NCBI GenBank assembly: GCA_950097015.1
Contig: CATNEN010000039.1
Span: forward strand, 17,404,501-17,468,500
Origin: Macrostomum hystrix
Lineage: Eukaryota; Platyhelminthes; Macrostomidae
Direction of reading: 5' to 3'
Length of the DNA: 64,000 nt
Shown here: positions 53,401 through 64,000 of the stretch, piece after piece
Layout: every line of letters starts with the position of its first letter
Numbering within the stretch: the stretch's first letter is position 1
Notes under the pieces: model-generated
Seen by the model: only the letters and a program-made list of their open reading frames with translations
The model's database searches: none
What the model was told of the DNA's origin: nothing
Program-made: the position numbers and the translations under genes

Positions 53401-56400
53401 CCTCGTGTCAAACAGGAAATTAGACAAATCATGTCTGTTTTTATTCTATCCAATTGCTGCCTGTCTTTAGGTCAGTTAATTTTCAAAAAAATATTTCCTA
53501 AAAACTGTTGACTTTTTTAGTTGAAACTTGTTGAATTTAGTTTATTAATAAGAAACAGTATTTTGCGTGTCCAGTGTTTTTGTTAGGAACCGATTTATAA
53601 ATTTATATGCTAATCTATGCTGTTGTGTCTGCGCCACTCGAAATGTACTTTTATCTGCCTGCTAGATCCAGGGGCAAGTAGTCGGTTACCCCACCCCATG
53701 CCAGCTATGTTAACTTGAATGGAGAAGGAAATTAGTTTAATGGATGCACTTTTAACAAGCTTTAAGTCTTATTTGAGAAGTAACCTATAATCCTCTGACG
53801 TCATTGTTAGCACACGCCTGGTAACACAATGTGCGCCTAGCCATAAATTAAAGGATATCTCCTCGGCAACGAATCCCTTCCCAATACTAGTAATAACAAT
53901 AATTATTGATTACATCTGCCTTAATTGGACTAGGTGCGCAGCTATTGCGCGGCGCTTCTGAAGGCTGCGTACGGCTGTTCAGTCCGTGGACTGAGGCAAT
54001 GCATAGTTTAATTCATGTGTCTTTGCTAAGGAACACATATTGTTCCAGTGGAATCGAACCCGCGACCTTTAAGTCGTGAGCGGGACGCTCTAACCACTGC
54101 GCTACAACCCCACCCCTAGGCATTGCAATCCCGGTGTTTTTGTTAAGTCAGTTGTATTACGAAAGCTGTAGTTGATTGGAACTTTACCGGTTGGGTGCCG
54201 AGCAAGTTAATGGCGGTCGCGCCTCGATCGTAATCGCCATTAACTGCGAGGCAGCCAACCGGTAAAAGCATTATAAGGCTTCAGGCCATAGACAAATCAA
54301 CTCCCCCTATAACGCTATCTGGCGGCTGTCGGTCGACAAGCAACGGCGTTATAGGGGGAGTTGATTTGTCTATGGCCTGAAGCCTTATAATGCTTTTACC
54401 GGTTGGTAAAATACTTTAATTGATAATTGAAAAGAAACAAATATAAGCGTCCAAATTTTGTAAGCTTCTGGCTCATGGCGGATTGGCGCAGTTTGTGCCA
54501 TAGACATGCCATTATCGCTGAGTGATCGTTTATACCATAATACGTTGCTGAAGCCTTATAATGTTATTAGCAATCGTGAGTGCATTAGTCTCTTGAATAC
54601 AATTTAGAGGTTTTGAACTTAGACATTACTGTAATGGGCTTAAGAAAGCATTATAGAATATTCTAGAAGGGTGTTGCTATCTTTAGAAGCGTGCGGGAAG
54701 GAAAAGCTAGGCTAACAATATAAGGGCGGTTTTATGGAGGTTCAGTCTGAACCCGACACCCGGATTCCCGGGATTATGGATTTCCAGGATATGATAAAAT
54801 TTCCCGGGATTTTAAAAGGGACTATTTCCCGGGATGCTGTTCTACCCGGGATTCAGGATCCCGGGATTTTTTGTCCCATAATCCCGGGAATAGTCCCGAC
54901 TTTCTCTATGAAAATTGGACATAAATCACATTAAGAAATTCGTGAGCAAGCTGTGCATACTTCGGTTTCATTATAAAAACAATGTCTAAATATTTTGTAT
55001 GATAACCTTCAAAGAGATATGTGTTAAATGTTCTAGGGCAATTTTAATCTCACACAGATTCCACTAGCACAAAAGTTGTACTAGGGGTTACTTCAATCCT
55101 GTAGCTGACGCCAAAGTTGTTACAGGCCTCTCTTCTACCTTCTATACGGTAGCGTTTCTACACGGAAGCGGTAGCGCGTGAATCAAACTTCCAGTACTAG
55201 GCGTTCCGATGGATCGGATGGTCCTAATTCCCCGCCTAACTACCTCTCATTCTGTGTAATTAATCTAGGTATTTCGTCTGAGTAATCAGTCTCCATAATT
55301 AGTCTTAGTAATTCGACTCTGTAGTTGATCTCTGTAAATTGTGTGAGTAATGAATCTCTGTAGTTGATCTCTGTCATTATTCTGACTTCTGAGTAGGGGT
55401 GTTCGGGGTTCTGGATCGGGGAAAACCACTTTCGGGACTATCTTTCCATCTTTCCATAAGACCATCATTCGGGGATCCCGAACCCCATCCCACGCATTTT
55501 TTCGCGATCTTATAGTATTTCTCGGGATTGACATTCCCAGGAAAAAGTATAGGCCGGGATCCCGGGATTGGGATTTCCCGGGATTGATAGGGGGTCGGGA
55601 AATTGTCCCTACCAATCCCCACCCACCCCCCATAAGTTCGCCTGATTATTCTCATTCAGCGTCGTCTTACCCTCGCTGAATTGGCCGAAAATAGTCTGAA
55701 TTGGCAGAGACAAAAAATTATTCACAGACAAATTCTGCCCGGCACAGAATGCTAATAGTGCCTGACTTAAGAGGAAGCAATTCAAGTTTTAATCAAATTT
55801 AGACGAAAAAAAATTAACTTTATGCTTTCTCGAGCGCATGCTGATGCAGCTGGGCCGTCTAATTTGATGTATACATATATACACGTGTGAATCTATACTA
55901 ATAACTAGTGACAGAAAGTCACGTGTGTATCTATACTAATAATTAGTGACAGAAAGTGCCCATAGTGACACATGCTAATTGCAGTTTCAGTTGCCTGTTC
56001 ATTAGTATTTATCTTATTTTGTCGTCTTTTACTAAAGCTCTGAGCTAGGCGTATTCTCAGACTTTGACCTTTTTGTATCTTCAAAGTATTTCATGAAATT
56101 AGAAAGACTATAGCATTAACTGCCCCGCCGCTGAACCCTGATCCGATTACAGAAGAAATAAAAAATGTTATTTCATTAGAATATTCTAGATTTTTTCTCC
56201 GAAGCTTTTGTTAATTAAAATTCCACTAAAAGCCTCACTATGCATATTTAATTACTTTTTTAGGAATTAACTACTGAGAATTTTATTGATAATTGGGGAA
56301 GTAGAAAGTGTTTCAATTAATTTAATTACAAGTCTATCACATTGTTAGGAGTCGAGCAGCCTATCACTAATTGCTTTAATTATTAAGCAACTCATATCTC

Positions 56401-59054
56401 GTCAAAAAGAGTTTCGTTATTTTGCTTACAACTGAAGAATGTAAAATACCTACTAAAACACACCTGAGGAATGTAAAATGCTTCTAAAACACACCCGAGG
56501 AATGTTAAATTCCATCTAAGGCACTCCTGGGGAATGTAGAATTCCATCTGAAACACACCCGAGGAATGTTAAATTCCATCTAAAGCACACCTGGGGAATG
56601 TAGAATTCCATCTGAAACACACCCGAGGAATGTAAATTTTAATCTAAAACACACACGAGGAATGTTAAATTTCATCTATAACACACCCGAGGAATGTAAA
56701 ATTTCATCTAAAACACACCCGAGGAATGCTAAATTTCATCTATAACACACCCGAGGAATGTTAAATTCCATCTAAGGCACACCTGGGGAATGTAGAATTC
56801 CATCTGAAACACACCCGAGGAATGTAAATTTTAATCTAAAACACACACGAGGAATGTTAAATTTCATCTATAACACACCCGAGGAATGTAAAATTTCATC
56901 TAAAACACACCCGAGGAATGCTAAATTTCATCTATAACACACCCGAGGAATGTTAATTTCATCTAAAACACACCCGACTATAACACACACGAGGAATGTT
57001 AAATTTCATCTAAAACACACCCGAGGAATGTTAAATTCCATCTAAAGCACACCCGATGAATGTAAAATTTCATCTAAAACACACCCGAGGAAAGTTAAAT
57101 TTCATCTAAAACACACCCGAGGAATGTTAAATTCCATCTAAAGCACACCCGATGAATGTAAAATTTCATCTAAAACACACCCGAGGAATGTTAAATTTCA
57201 TCTAAAACACACCCGAGGAATGTTAAATTCCATCTAAAGCACACCCGATGAATGTAAAATTTCATCTAAAACACACCCGAGGAAAGTTAAATTTCATCTA
57301 AAACACACCCGAGGAATGTTAAATTTCATCTAAAACACACCCGAGGAATGTTAAATTCCATCTAAAGCACACCAGAGGAATGTTAAATTCCATCTAAAGC
57401 ACACCAGAAGAATGTTAAATTCCATCTAAGGCACACCTGGGGAATGTAGAATTCCATCTGAAACACACCCGAGGAATGTTAAATTCCATCTAAAACACAC
57501 CCGAGGAATGTTAAATTCCATCTAAAACACACCCGATGAATGTAAAATTTCATCTAAAACACACCCGAGGAATGTTAAATTCCATCTAAAACACACCCGA
57601 TGAATGTAAAATTTCATCTAAAACACACCCGAGGAATGTTAAATTTCATCTAAAACACACCCGAGGAATGTTAAATTTCATCTAAAACACACCCGAGGAA
57701 TGTTAAATTTCATCTATAACACACCCGAGGAATGTAAAATTCCATCTAAAACACACCCGAGAAATTTTAAATTTCATCTTAAGCACACCAGAGGAATGTT
57801 AAATTCCATCTAAAGCCCACCTGAGGCTTTAGAATGTAAAATGCCATCTAAAACACACCTGGGGAATTTAATTGACCCACTAAAACACACTGGCCACCCA
57901 GGTATCCGCTAATCCTCAACCGCCTAGCTGTGTATCTGGCCGATATTGGCAACAAGGCTGAGGCTGCCCGAGTTCGGCAAGCCTACGACATTGTCTGCAG
58001 CTGCCTGGCCGCCATAGACTCCGGCATGCTGAAGGAGGACATGCGCCGATTAGCCAAGAAGCTGCTGCTTGACGATGGCTGCCTTCCGCCTGGCCTATCG
58101 GAGCCCTGGCGCTGGCTACTGCAACGGCAGACTTTGGTGCTGGAAAAGACTGCTCCAGGCCTGGTCCGACTCATGCCAAAGCGTCGGCCAGTTGTGCTAG
58201 TGCTCACGGATGACTTACTGATTGTGCTGAAAGCTAACGGTGGCAGTGTGTGCGATGACACAGCTAGCCAGAATCAGCAGCAGCAGCAGCAGCAGCCCCG
58301 CTGCCGCCAGTTGCTGCTGCTGTGCGGTCTGTCTGCCTCAGTTAGCAGCGGCGTGGCTCTGTTGAACCTTCGCGGCCTTCAACTGGCACCATCAGCGACT
58401 AATTCTGTGCGGTCTGGCATCGGTATTGGCAGGTGAGTGTATTTGTTAATGAGTAAAGATTGATTAACTTATAGTGAAATTTTCGATAATAAGGGCGCGT
58501 GCCATTTACACCCTTGAGGGCCAACCTCCAAGACACAGAGAGTGTACGATGTCTGTGTGAATGCAGTGTGCTCAGGAGTCAGGAATTTGCTGAATTGCCA
58601 CATCGCTGGCCGCGGTTCTACTGGCACCAAATGATGTGCCAGTATCCACAGCCCTCCTGCAATTAGAAGTATATAATATTGTCATTTTATAACGCCGGCT
58701 TACGATGAATATTAAGGGCAATAGCTGCTGCTGTGCCATTGGTTGTACAAATTGCCTAATTGGGGCTTAGACGTCGATAGCGTCTATTCTATCTAATACG
58801 GCCTAATCTCCACAAGCACCAAACACCGCTATCCGCACCCCAAGACGGCCCCAGATCAGCCAGAGATGTCGTCAGCAGCCGCAGCAGCCACCGACGTCGC
58901 CGGCCAGTCTCAGTCTGTCTTTTGGCCAAAACTTAGCGGAGCGCTCTCATTGGCTGGCGCTCATCCAATCAACGCACATCTGTACACCGGCCTGTCGCGG
59001 CAGCGGCGCCACAGTTGTGACAGAGGCGCCACTTCGGCAGGGCTCACAAAATAG
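50439..59054 (+). CDS. NET1/ARHGEF3-like Rho guanine nucleotide exchange factor
   Basis: Exons 50439-50486, 50944-51551, 52050-52283, 57902-58432 and, tentatively, 58817-59054 join in phases 0, 2, 2, 2 (552 residues). The N-terminal region contains SRLSSLANLLPGRRSAP, matching the SRVTSLANLIP of ARHGEF3. The DH domain spans exons 2-4: RQLDIRACLQELSDLESRF, REFLQRSLSM, GLDLWSHLHEPKSHIARYPLIL, then LADIGNKAEAARVRQAYDIV. A PH domain begins in exon 4 (PVVLVLTDDLLIVLK). NET1-type GEFs activate RhoA. The last exon is in frame but does not show the expected end of a PH domain (W in the final helix), so the 3' end is uncertain. Exon 1 starts at an acceptor (attccag|GGGCAG), so an upstream non-coding or trans-spliced leader is possible. 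Confidence 0.86.
50539..50878. repeat. 32-bp repeat in a RhoGEF intron, about 10 units
   Basis: GGGAGATAGGACTCAGGAGA followed by GATGATACACGG is repeated across the first intron, ending about 65 bp before the acceptor at 50943. Confidence 0.96.
52395..52925. repeat. 81-bp repeat, about six units, in RhoGEF intron 3
   Basis: Units contain GCGTGATTCAAGGTCATATT and ATTGAAATCATGAGGCAGAG. Some carry an 11-bp insertion (TATGCTCGTAT) before AATCAAGCAG. Its unit is much longer than in the other arrays. Confidence 0.93.
52926..53892. other. Intron sequence, no feature recognised
   Basis: AT-rich part of the 5.6 kb RhoGEF intron. Confidence 0.4.
53893..54111 (-). mobile_element. SINE family B copy in RhoGEF intron 3
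   Basis: The minus-strand head GGGGTTGTAGCGCAGTGG, TTAGAGCGTCCCGCTCACGA and GGGTTCGATTCCACTGG is strongly tRNA-like with A and B boxes. The body carries the family B motifs 'ccttaattggactagg' and 'gctgttcagtccgtggactg'. Opposite orientation to the host gene. Confidence 0.9.
54184..54254. repeat. Imperfect hairpin adjoining a large palindrome
   Basis: TTACCGGTTGGGTGCCGAGC and TTAATGGCG are mirrored by CGCCATTAACTGCGAGGCAG and CCAACCGGTAA, with a few indels. It shares the CCAACCGGTAA arm with the palindrome that follows. Confidence 0.8.
54255..54406. repeat. Perfect 60-bp inverted repeat with 32-bp loop
   Basis: The left arm 54255-54314 (CCAACCGGTAAAAGCATTAT through CCCCCTATAACG) is exactly complementary to 54347-54406. 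The two arms show no mismatch. It has the architecture of a foldback or hairpin element. Confidence 0.97.
54755..55620. repeat. Cluster of CCCGGGAT motifs, possible MITE pair
   Basis: More than ten TCCCGGGATT-like octamers occur in two clusters (about 54755-54905 and 55555-55600). Between and beside them are GGGTGTTCGGGGTTC (55397) and GGTTCAGTCTGAACCCG (54738). The density resembles subterminal repeats of hAT-type non-autonomous elements, but I could not define both ends or a target duplication. Confidence 0.45.
55621..56440. other. Intron sequence, no gene recognised
   Basis: AT-rich. Contains a short direct duplication 'ctatactaataactagtgacagaaagt' at about 55893 and 55933 (imperfect). 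Confidence 0.4.
56440..57885. repeat. 32-bp satellite in RhoGEF intron 3, about 45 units
   Basis: The unit is GGAATGTTAAATTTCATCTA plus AAACACACCCGA. Subtypes (AATTCCATCTAAAG, TGTAGAATTCCATCTG, GATGAATGTAAAATTT) recur in blocks, for example 56555-56770 resembles 56770-56950. The array ends only about 15-60 bp before the acceptor at 57901, so it forms most of the sequence upstream of the branch-point region. Confidence 0.97.
58490..58672 (+). mobile_element. SINE family A, 5'-truncated, in a RhoGEF intron
   Basis: Starts in the body (CATTTACACCCTTGAGGGCC), continues through 'cagtgtgctcaggagtcagg' and ends 'accaaatgatgtgccagt' and 'cacagccctcctgcaatta'. Confidence 0.9.
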
Positions 59055-61573
59055 CACAGAGTCAGGCTATTGCACTGATCACTGACTAAAACTAAAACAG
59101 ATGCGATTTTTAATCATTGATTTTCTGTCAATTTACTGACATTTACTGACATTTATATCTATAAGTAATGCCGAAATCTATTTATAGAATCATTCTTGCC
59201 CGACCGAGTTTATTTTTCCTGTCGCAAATAATAATATTTTCCGCCGTGTCTTCTAAGTCTTCTTTCTGCGAGGTCGGTTGATTTTTTAATTTTTGCTAAA
59301 GTACTCGTAAAATCAAATTTAATCAGATTTTTTCCACTTTATTAAAATGATATATACATTTTTTAATTTAAATCCTTCCACTAACTCCCCTGGACCAGGT
59401 GAGTGTCTTGAGCTTTCAAGCTTTTTTGTAGGGCGTTGTTCCGTGGACCTTCAGTTTGCCTGTTTTGATTTTTGCTAATTTTTTGCTTTGAGAACACAGT
59501 TTTTAACATAAAAAATTAGAAATTGTGGATTTTTAAGCTTTAAAAGTTACAAAGGAATCGTCAAGGAAAAAACTTTTTTTTCTGACGTTGCCAGCCCCTG
59601 AAATTTAATTCATGTAATCACCCAAAATCTTTCTGGAATATTTCTCAGGGATTGGCCTCTTCCTTGAATCTCTACAATGGATTTGCTATTTCCTGGAATA
59701 TATCCTATAGGTGAATCATTTCCTGGAATATTTCCTATGAATGAGTAATTTCCTGGAATATATCCTTTAGATCGATACTTTTCTTGAATAGATCCTTTCG
59801 GTGAATCATTTCCTGGAATCTTTCCTCGAAATTAATCGAATCTCCATGTGAGAAAAGTGATTTCCTGGAATCTTTCCTTGTAATTTATTATTTCCTAGAG
59901 TTTTAGGGATTTATTTTGGCCTGGGATCTGTCATAGAAATGTATTATTTCCATTGAATATTTTTTAGAATTTATCAATTCCCTGAATATCTTCAGGTAAA
60001 AATGCTGGATCTTCCTTATAAGGTTTTTGGATCTCCGATGGAATATTTATTTCTAGGCTAGGATCTCTAATTATAACATTAGTGACAATATCGACAGATT
60101 ATTTAGGTGAACAATACACCTGCTGGAAGTCGCTGGTCAAGCAATTACTCAATTTTTGTTCATTTACTCTTTATCATATTTTGTAAAATGCAACCTTCAC
60201 GGCATGTTTTGAGACAATCGCATAGCAGATTGCATTATTATAAAGCTTTTCATATTTTTGATACAATTTCGTTTTGAAATCAATCTCATATTAGTTATGT
60301 TGCAGATTTACAATTGTTTTGCTTTTAAGCATTTCTTCATACTTTTCAAATTAATTCATCCTTATATTGCATTGAAAAGCTGTCCACTGCCTCAACAGTT
60401 TTGATTTAGGTTTTAATAGAAATTACTTCAAACTATTTTCCTATATTTTGCTCTATAAACTTTTTGCTCAAACTAACAGAGGCTAATATGGAAGCGGTGC
60501 ATTCGAACCACTTCGACCCAAACACTTGCTTTTCTGTCGCCAAAGATATACATATATTATCTTTAATAAAAAATAAAAAAACACGTTTGAATTTCAATTT
60601 TGGACGCTTTTGTGGCATCCGTGCGTGACAGTGGGACGCGCAGTTGGTCTCTGAGTAAATTTTATTTTTTAGAGGACAAAATAATAATAACTAGTGCCTT
60701 GTTACGAGTATAAGTTTCTGTTCAATCTTGCGTTCTTTGTGTTTTTTTGTACGAGTCAAGGCATTCTAAGAATTTGACTATGGCCAAACCAAAAAAGTCG
60801 TGGAGAAGGGCGCTAAACATCAAATACAGAGGAATGTCAGTTGTCACTGGGGTCATCAACAAGAATCTCTAAGATGCTTTGACGGTTTTGAAAATTAGGC
60901 CATCGTGGTGGACTTTCACGAAAATCTGTCCTTCGGTTGGGAGCGCTCGTAAAGTAAGTAGTAGGTCTCTCCCCAGGGGAAAATAGTGTTGTCTTTCTAC
61001 CGTTAATTATCTTGAATGGTTCTCTTGGACCTTTTTTAAGCAATATACAAGTACATTAGGCGCCTTTGACTCTGCTTTTTTGCACTACTGCAAGGAGATA
61101 TTTAAAAAATCTCATAAGAATAGAGCTTCGCAAACAAAGATTAGAATTACTATTAGTACACAGTTTTTAGTACCAGATCTTATTCTTATCACTGACGAGC
61201 GACACCAGAGAAATTAGGTAAACACACAGCAGGCAGCATGCAATCAGTTTTGCTAGTCCACCACGCCTTGGCTTAAGAAGGTGTTGAATGACAGCGGTGC
61301 CCCTGGGAATGGCCGTAGCACTGGGGAAATCGCGGCGAGATGTTGCCGCCTCATCAAAATCATTTTATTTAATTAGTAAAGTCATAAATTAACTAGAAGT
61401 CATGCTGCTAAGAATAGAAAATTGAAAAAAACGGTAACATCAAGACTGGAATTGAATTATTAGCTTCATTATTAACTGCTTTTCAATTAGATGACGAACA
61501 GACAACGTTGGCAATTCCAATAATAACTCCTTTCTAAAGTAGCTTTCCTTGAACACACAGCTGCTCACTGTCC
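59055..61573. other. AT-rich region, no gene recognised
   Basis: Contains degenerate repeats of TTTCCTGGAATATTTCCTAT type between about 59640 and 59900 (about 30-36 bp spacing). Otherwise only short open frames. The AK2 3' UTR should lie at the right end. Confidence 0.45.
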
Positions 61574-63914
61574 CTACTTGAAGATGCGCAGCAGGTCTTG
61601 CCACACCTGGTCCTGGGAGCGGGACGCGTCCAGCTTGTGCATGAGGTGTCGCCGGCCGTAATAGTCCGTCAGCGGCCGAGTCTTCTCGTGGTACTGCGCT
61701 AGCCGGGTGCGCAGGGTCTCGACATTGTCGTCCGACCGGCGAGTCAGCGGCTCACCCGTGACGTCATCCTTGCCTGCGGCGGCCAGACGGGTTGGGAAAG
61801 CGAATCTACTGCCGCTCTCTGCCTTCTCTATCTGGCTCAATCTAATACCGCTCTCTAGCTTATCTACTGACGCTCTCTACCTTATCTACTACCGCTCTCT
61901 ACATTATCTACTGACGCTCTCTACCTTATCTACCACCGCTCTCTACATTATCTACTGACGCTCTCTACCTTATCTACCGCCGCTCTCTACATTATCTACT
62001 GACGCTCTCTACCTTATCTACTACCGCTCTCTACATTATCTACTGACGCTCTCTACCTTATCTACCGCTGCTCTCTACATTATCTACTGACGCTCTCTAC
62101 CTTATCTACTACCGCTCTCTACATTATCTACTGACGCTCTCTACCTTATCTACTACCGCTCTCTACATTATCTACTGACGCTCTCTACATTATCTACTGA
62201 CGCTCTCTACCTTATCTACCGCCGCTCTCTACATTGTCTACTGACGCTCTCTACCTTATCTACTACCGCTCTCTACATTATCTACTGACGCTCTCTACCT
62301 TATCTACTACCGCTCTCTACCTCATTTACCGCCGCTCTCTACATTATCAAATAACGCTCTCTAGCTCATCTACTGACGCTCTCCTTGACTTTATTTTATG
62401 ATGTACCTTTACGTACTTTGGCTCTCTTTGCATACATGTACTGCTTTCCCTATTGCTTTTCGCCCTACCATTCTATAGACTCATGCTTCCTCGCCAGTTC
62501 TGCTTCCGGCCCAATCCCTACTTTTCAGCTCTAGTAAGAAGCTTCCGCTTCAACTTCTCTCCGCTTTCACCGAATCCGTTTTGTTTAGTTTCAATTTCTT
62601 ACTTTTCTTTCGTTATTTTTTCCGAGCCATATTTCACGAGCACGTGCTCAATTCACCCCCATCTGTTTCCGCTGTCATCCAAATCCAACTCGCTTAAGCC
62701 CATCGATTGCCACCTCTTATCTACTCAGAGAGGAGAGCCCGGACTAAGGAAATAAATCACGTCGAATGGTCTCTCGGCAAGCAAATTTTACTTCTAAAAG
62801 TACTTTTTAACTGAGGCGCAATCGTGTTTAACCGGAATTCTCATGGCTAATTATCTTGTCCAGATTTTTTTAGAAACTATTTTCTCAGGGCAACGGATTT
62901 TCTGGAGAGCAGAGATTTGAGTGATTCATCATTTTGCGAAAGTGAAGCCACTGAAGAATAGAGAAGTTTAGGAAACCTGGCAACTATTAGAAACGCCATT
63001 TATCTTTGCGCCATTCTTGGGAAATACGCTACGGGAAAGTGGCGTTTTATATAAATATACATTGTGTTGTAAATAGCGTTTTAGAAAAGTGACATTGTGG
63101 AGGGTAATGGCGTTCTGGAGAAGTGGCATTTTGAGAAAATGGCGTTTTGAGGAAATGGCGTTTCGGGGAAGTGGCAATTTGAGGAAATGGCGTTTCGGGG
63201 AAGTGGCAATTTGAGGAAATGACGTTTTGAGGAAATGGCGTTTCGGGGAAGTGGCAATTTGAGGAAATGACGTTTTGAGGAAGTGGCATTTCGGCGGAAA
63301 ATGGCGTTTCGATGAAGTGGCACTTAAAGATCAAGGTATTTTTAGGTAATAAGTACTTCTTATAATTGCTACTAACCAGTCGTATATTATAAATAAAAAC
63401 ACGTCACACCTCTGAGCCCCATAGCTCACCCACCTGGAACCTTAGGTGGCCGAAACTTGTCGTGGTAGACCCGTCCAGACGGGATGTGCATCAGCCGGCC
63501 GGTGATTCGCTCCTCCAGCAGTAGGTCGTCGATGGCGAATTCGACAACACCGTTGAGCTGCTGACGCCGACGGCCCAGCATGTCGTCAAGGCGCTCGGCC
63601 TGCGCCTGGGTGCGAGGAAAGCCATCTAATAGGAAGCCCTTCTTGCACTCCGGCTTGTCCAGATTCTGCTCGATGATCTCACAGATTGTCTGGTCGTCAA
63701 CGAGGCGACCTTCGTTCATCAGGCCGCGAACCCGCTTGCCGAGCGCTGATTCGGCTTTGGCCACGGCGCGCAGCATTGTGCCGGCGTCCAGGTGGCAGAC
63801 ACCGTAGTGACGAACGAATCGCTCAGACTGGGTGCCCTTGCCGGAGCCAGGCGGACCAAGGAACATGGCGTTCACGTTGCCAGCCGACTGCTGCTTGCCC
63901 CACGACTGGCCCAT
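61574..63914 (-). CDS. AK2: Adenylate kinase 2, two exons
   Basis: Exon 1 is 63434-63914 and exon 2 is 61574-61773. The join is VPG|gtgggt..ccgcag|GCAAGG, phase 1, giving 226 residues (human AK2 239). Motifs: P-loop [11 protein letters not shown] near residues 19-29, the AMP-binding [10 protein letters not shown] and NEGRLVDD, the [15 protein letters not shown] lid-core motif, the ERITGRLMH arginines, the LID segment [28 protein letters not shown], and [15 protein letters not shown]. The long LID identifies AK2, the enzyme of the mitochondrial intermembrane space that equilibrates ATP + AMP with 2 ADP. It lacks a cleavable leader, as expected for AK2. The intron carries two tandem arrays. Confidence 0.96.
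61837..62380. repeat. 22/44-bp satellite in the AK2 intron
   Basis: Two 22-bp subtypes, CGCTCTCTACCTTATCTACT(AC) and CGCTCTCTACATTATCTACT(GA), alternate regularly, so the true period is 44 bp. About 24 monomers. The array begins about 60 bp upstream of the exon 2 acceptor. Confidence 0.97.
62381..63079. other. AK2 intron, no feature recognised
   Basis: Pyrimidine-rich on the plus strand (62430-62700). No gene recognised. Confidence 0.4.
63080..63320. repeat. Nested short repeat in the AK2 intron
   Basis: The units GAGGAAATGGCGTTTCGGGG and AAGTGGCAATTT alternate with shorter 16-18 bp variants built on 'aRtggcRtttYg'. A partially decayed compound minisatellite. Confidence 0.88.
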
Positions 63915-63950
63915 TTAGTTGCTGGGAGAGCTGCGGATGAGGGACATTGG

Positions 63951-64000
63951 ACATTGGATTGCTAGACTGTGCTGGTACTGGATTGCTAGACTGTGCTGGT
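63951..64000. repeat. Start of a 24-bp repeat cut by the window edge
   Basis: ATTGCTAGACTGTGCTGGTA is seen twice before the end of the window, just upstream of AK2. Confidence 0.7.

Overview
This window is a piece of a gene-poor, repeat-rich metazoan nuclear genome. Genes are split by introns with canonical GT..AG borders, exon phases join correctly, and the products are animal families (macroH2A, BIR/RING inhibitor of apoptosis, rhodopsin-like GPCR, NET1/ARHGEF3-type RhoGEF, ACSF3, adenylate kinase 2, HSBP1, protein phosphatase inhibitor 2). The exact organism cannot be fixed from the sequence. A repeat-rich invertebrate such as a flatworm or another lophotrochozoan fits, but this is inference.

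Layout from left to right: thioredoxin with a CPPC active site (324-641, -) with a 1.9 kb minisatellite just upstream; HSBP1 (3098-7027, -, two exons), whose intron holds three nested mobile elements (tRNA SINE, Merlin-like, hAT-like); a decayed ABCA-type transporter (7560-8790, +); a seven-helix receptor (9163-10575, -); a reconstructed small three-exon gene of unknown function (11572-12329, +); a LINE remnant (about 13640-13999) and a TTAA-flanked element (14470-15058); an IAP (15826-17268, -); ACSF3 without its first exon (18562-22295, -); a 20-bp satellite (23037-24912); the complete six-exon macroH2A gene (25397-31757, -), with satellites in several introns; a dead LINE reverse transcriptase beside its 5' end (31860-32960, +); a 5 kb AT-rich stretch with no recognisable gene; PPP1R2-like inhibitor 2 (39141-39650, -); a secreted PAN/LamG-like protein (41356-43048, +) followed by a frameshifted partial copy; a PX-SH3-SH3 adaptor of the SH3PXD2/NCF1 type (45276-47357, -, 5' end not found); a NET1/ARHGEF3-like RhoGEF (50439-59054, +) with a 5.6 kb intron; and adenylate kinase 2 (61574-63914, -).

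The genes are unrelated housekeeping, chromatin, signalling and apoptosis genes and form no operon. The striking property is the intervening DNA. At least a dozen minisatellite arrays, mostly of unrelated sequence and with 20-33 bp periods, make up roughly 11 kb, about a sixth of the window, and most lie inside introns or directly next to genes. Two tRNA-derived SINE families recur (at least seven pieces of one, three copies of the other). Long open frames over the arrays are by-products of their periodicity and are not annotated as genes.
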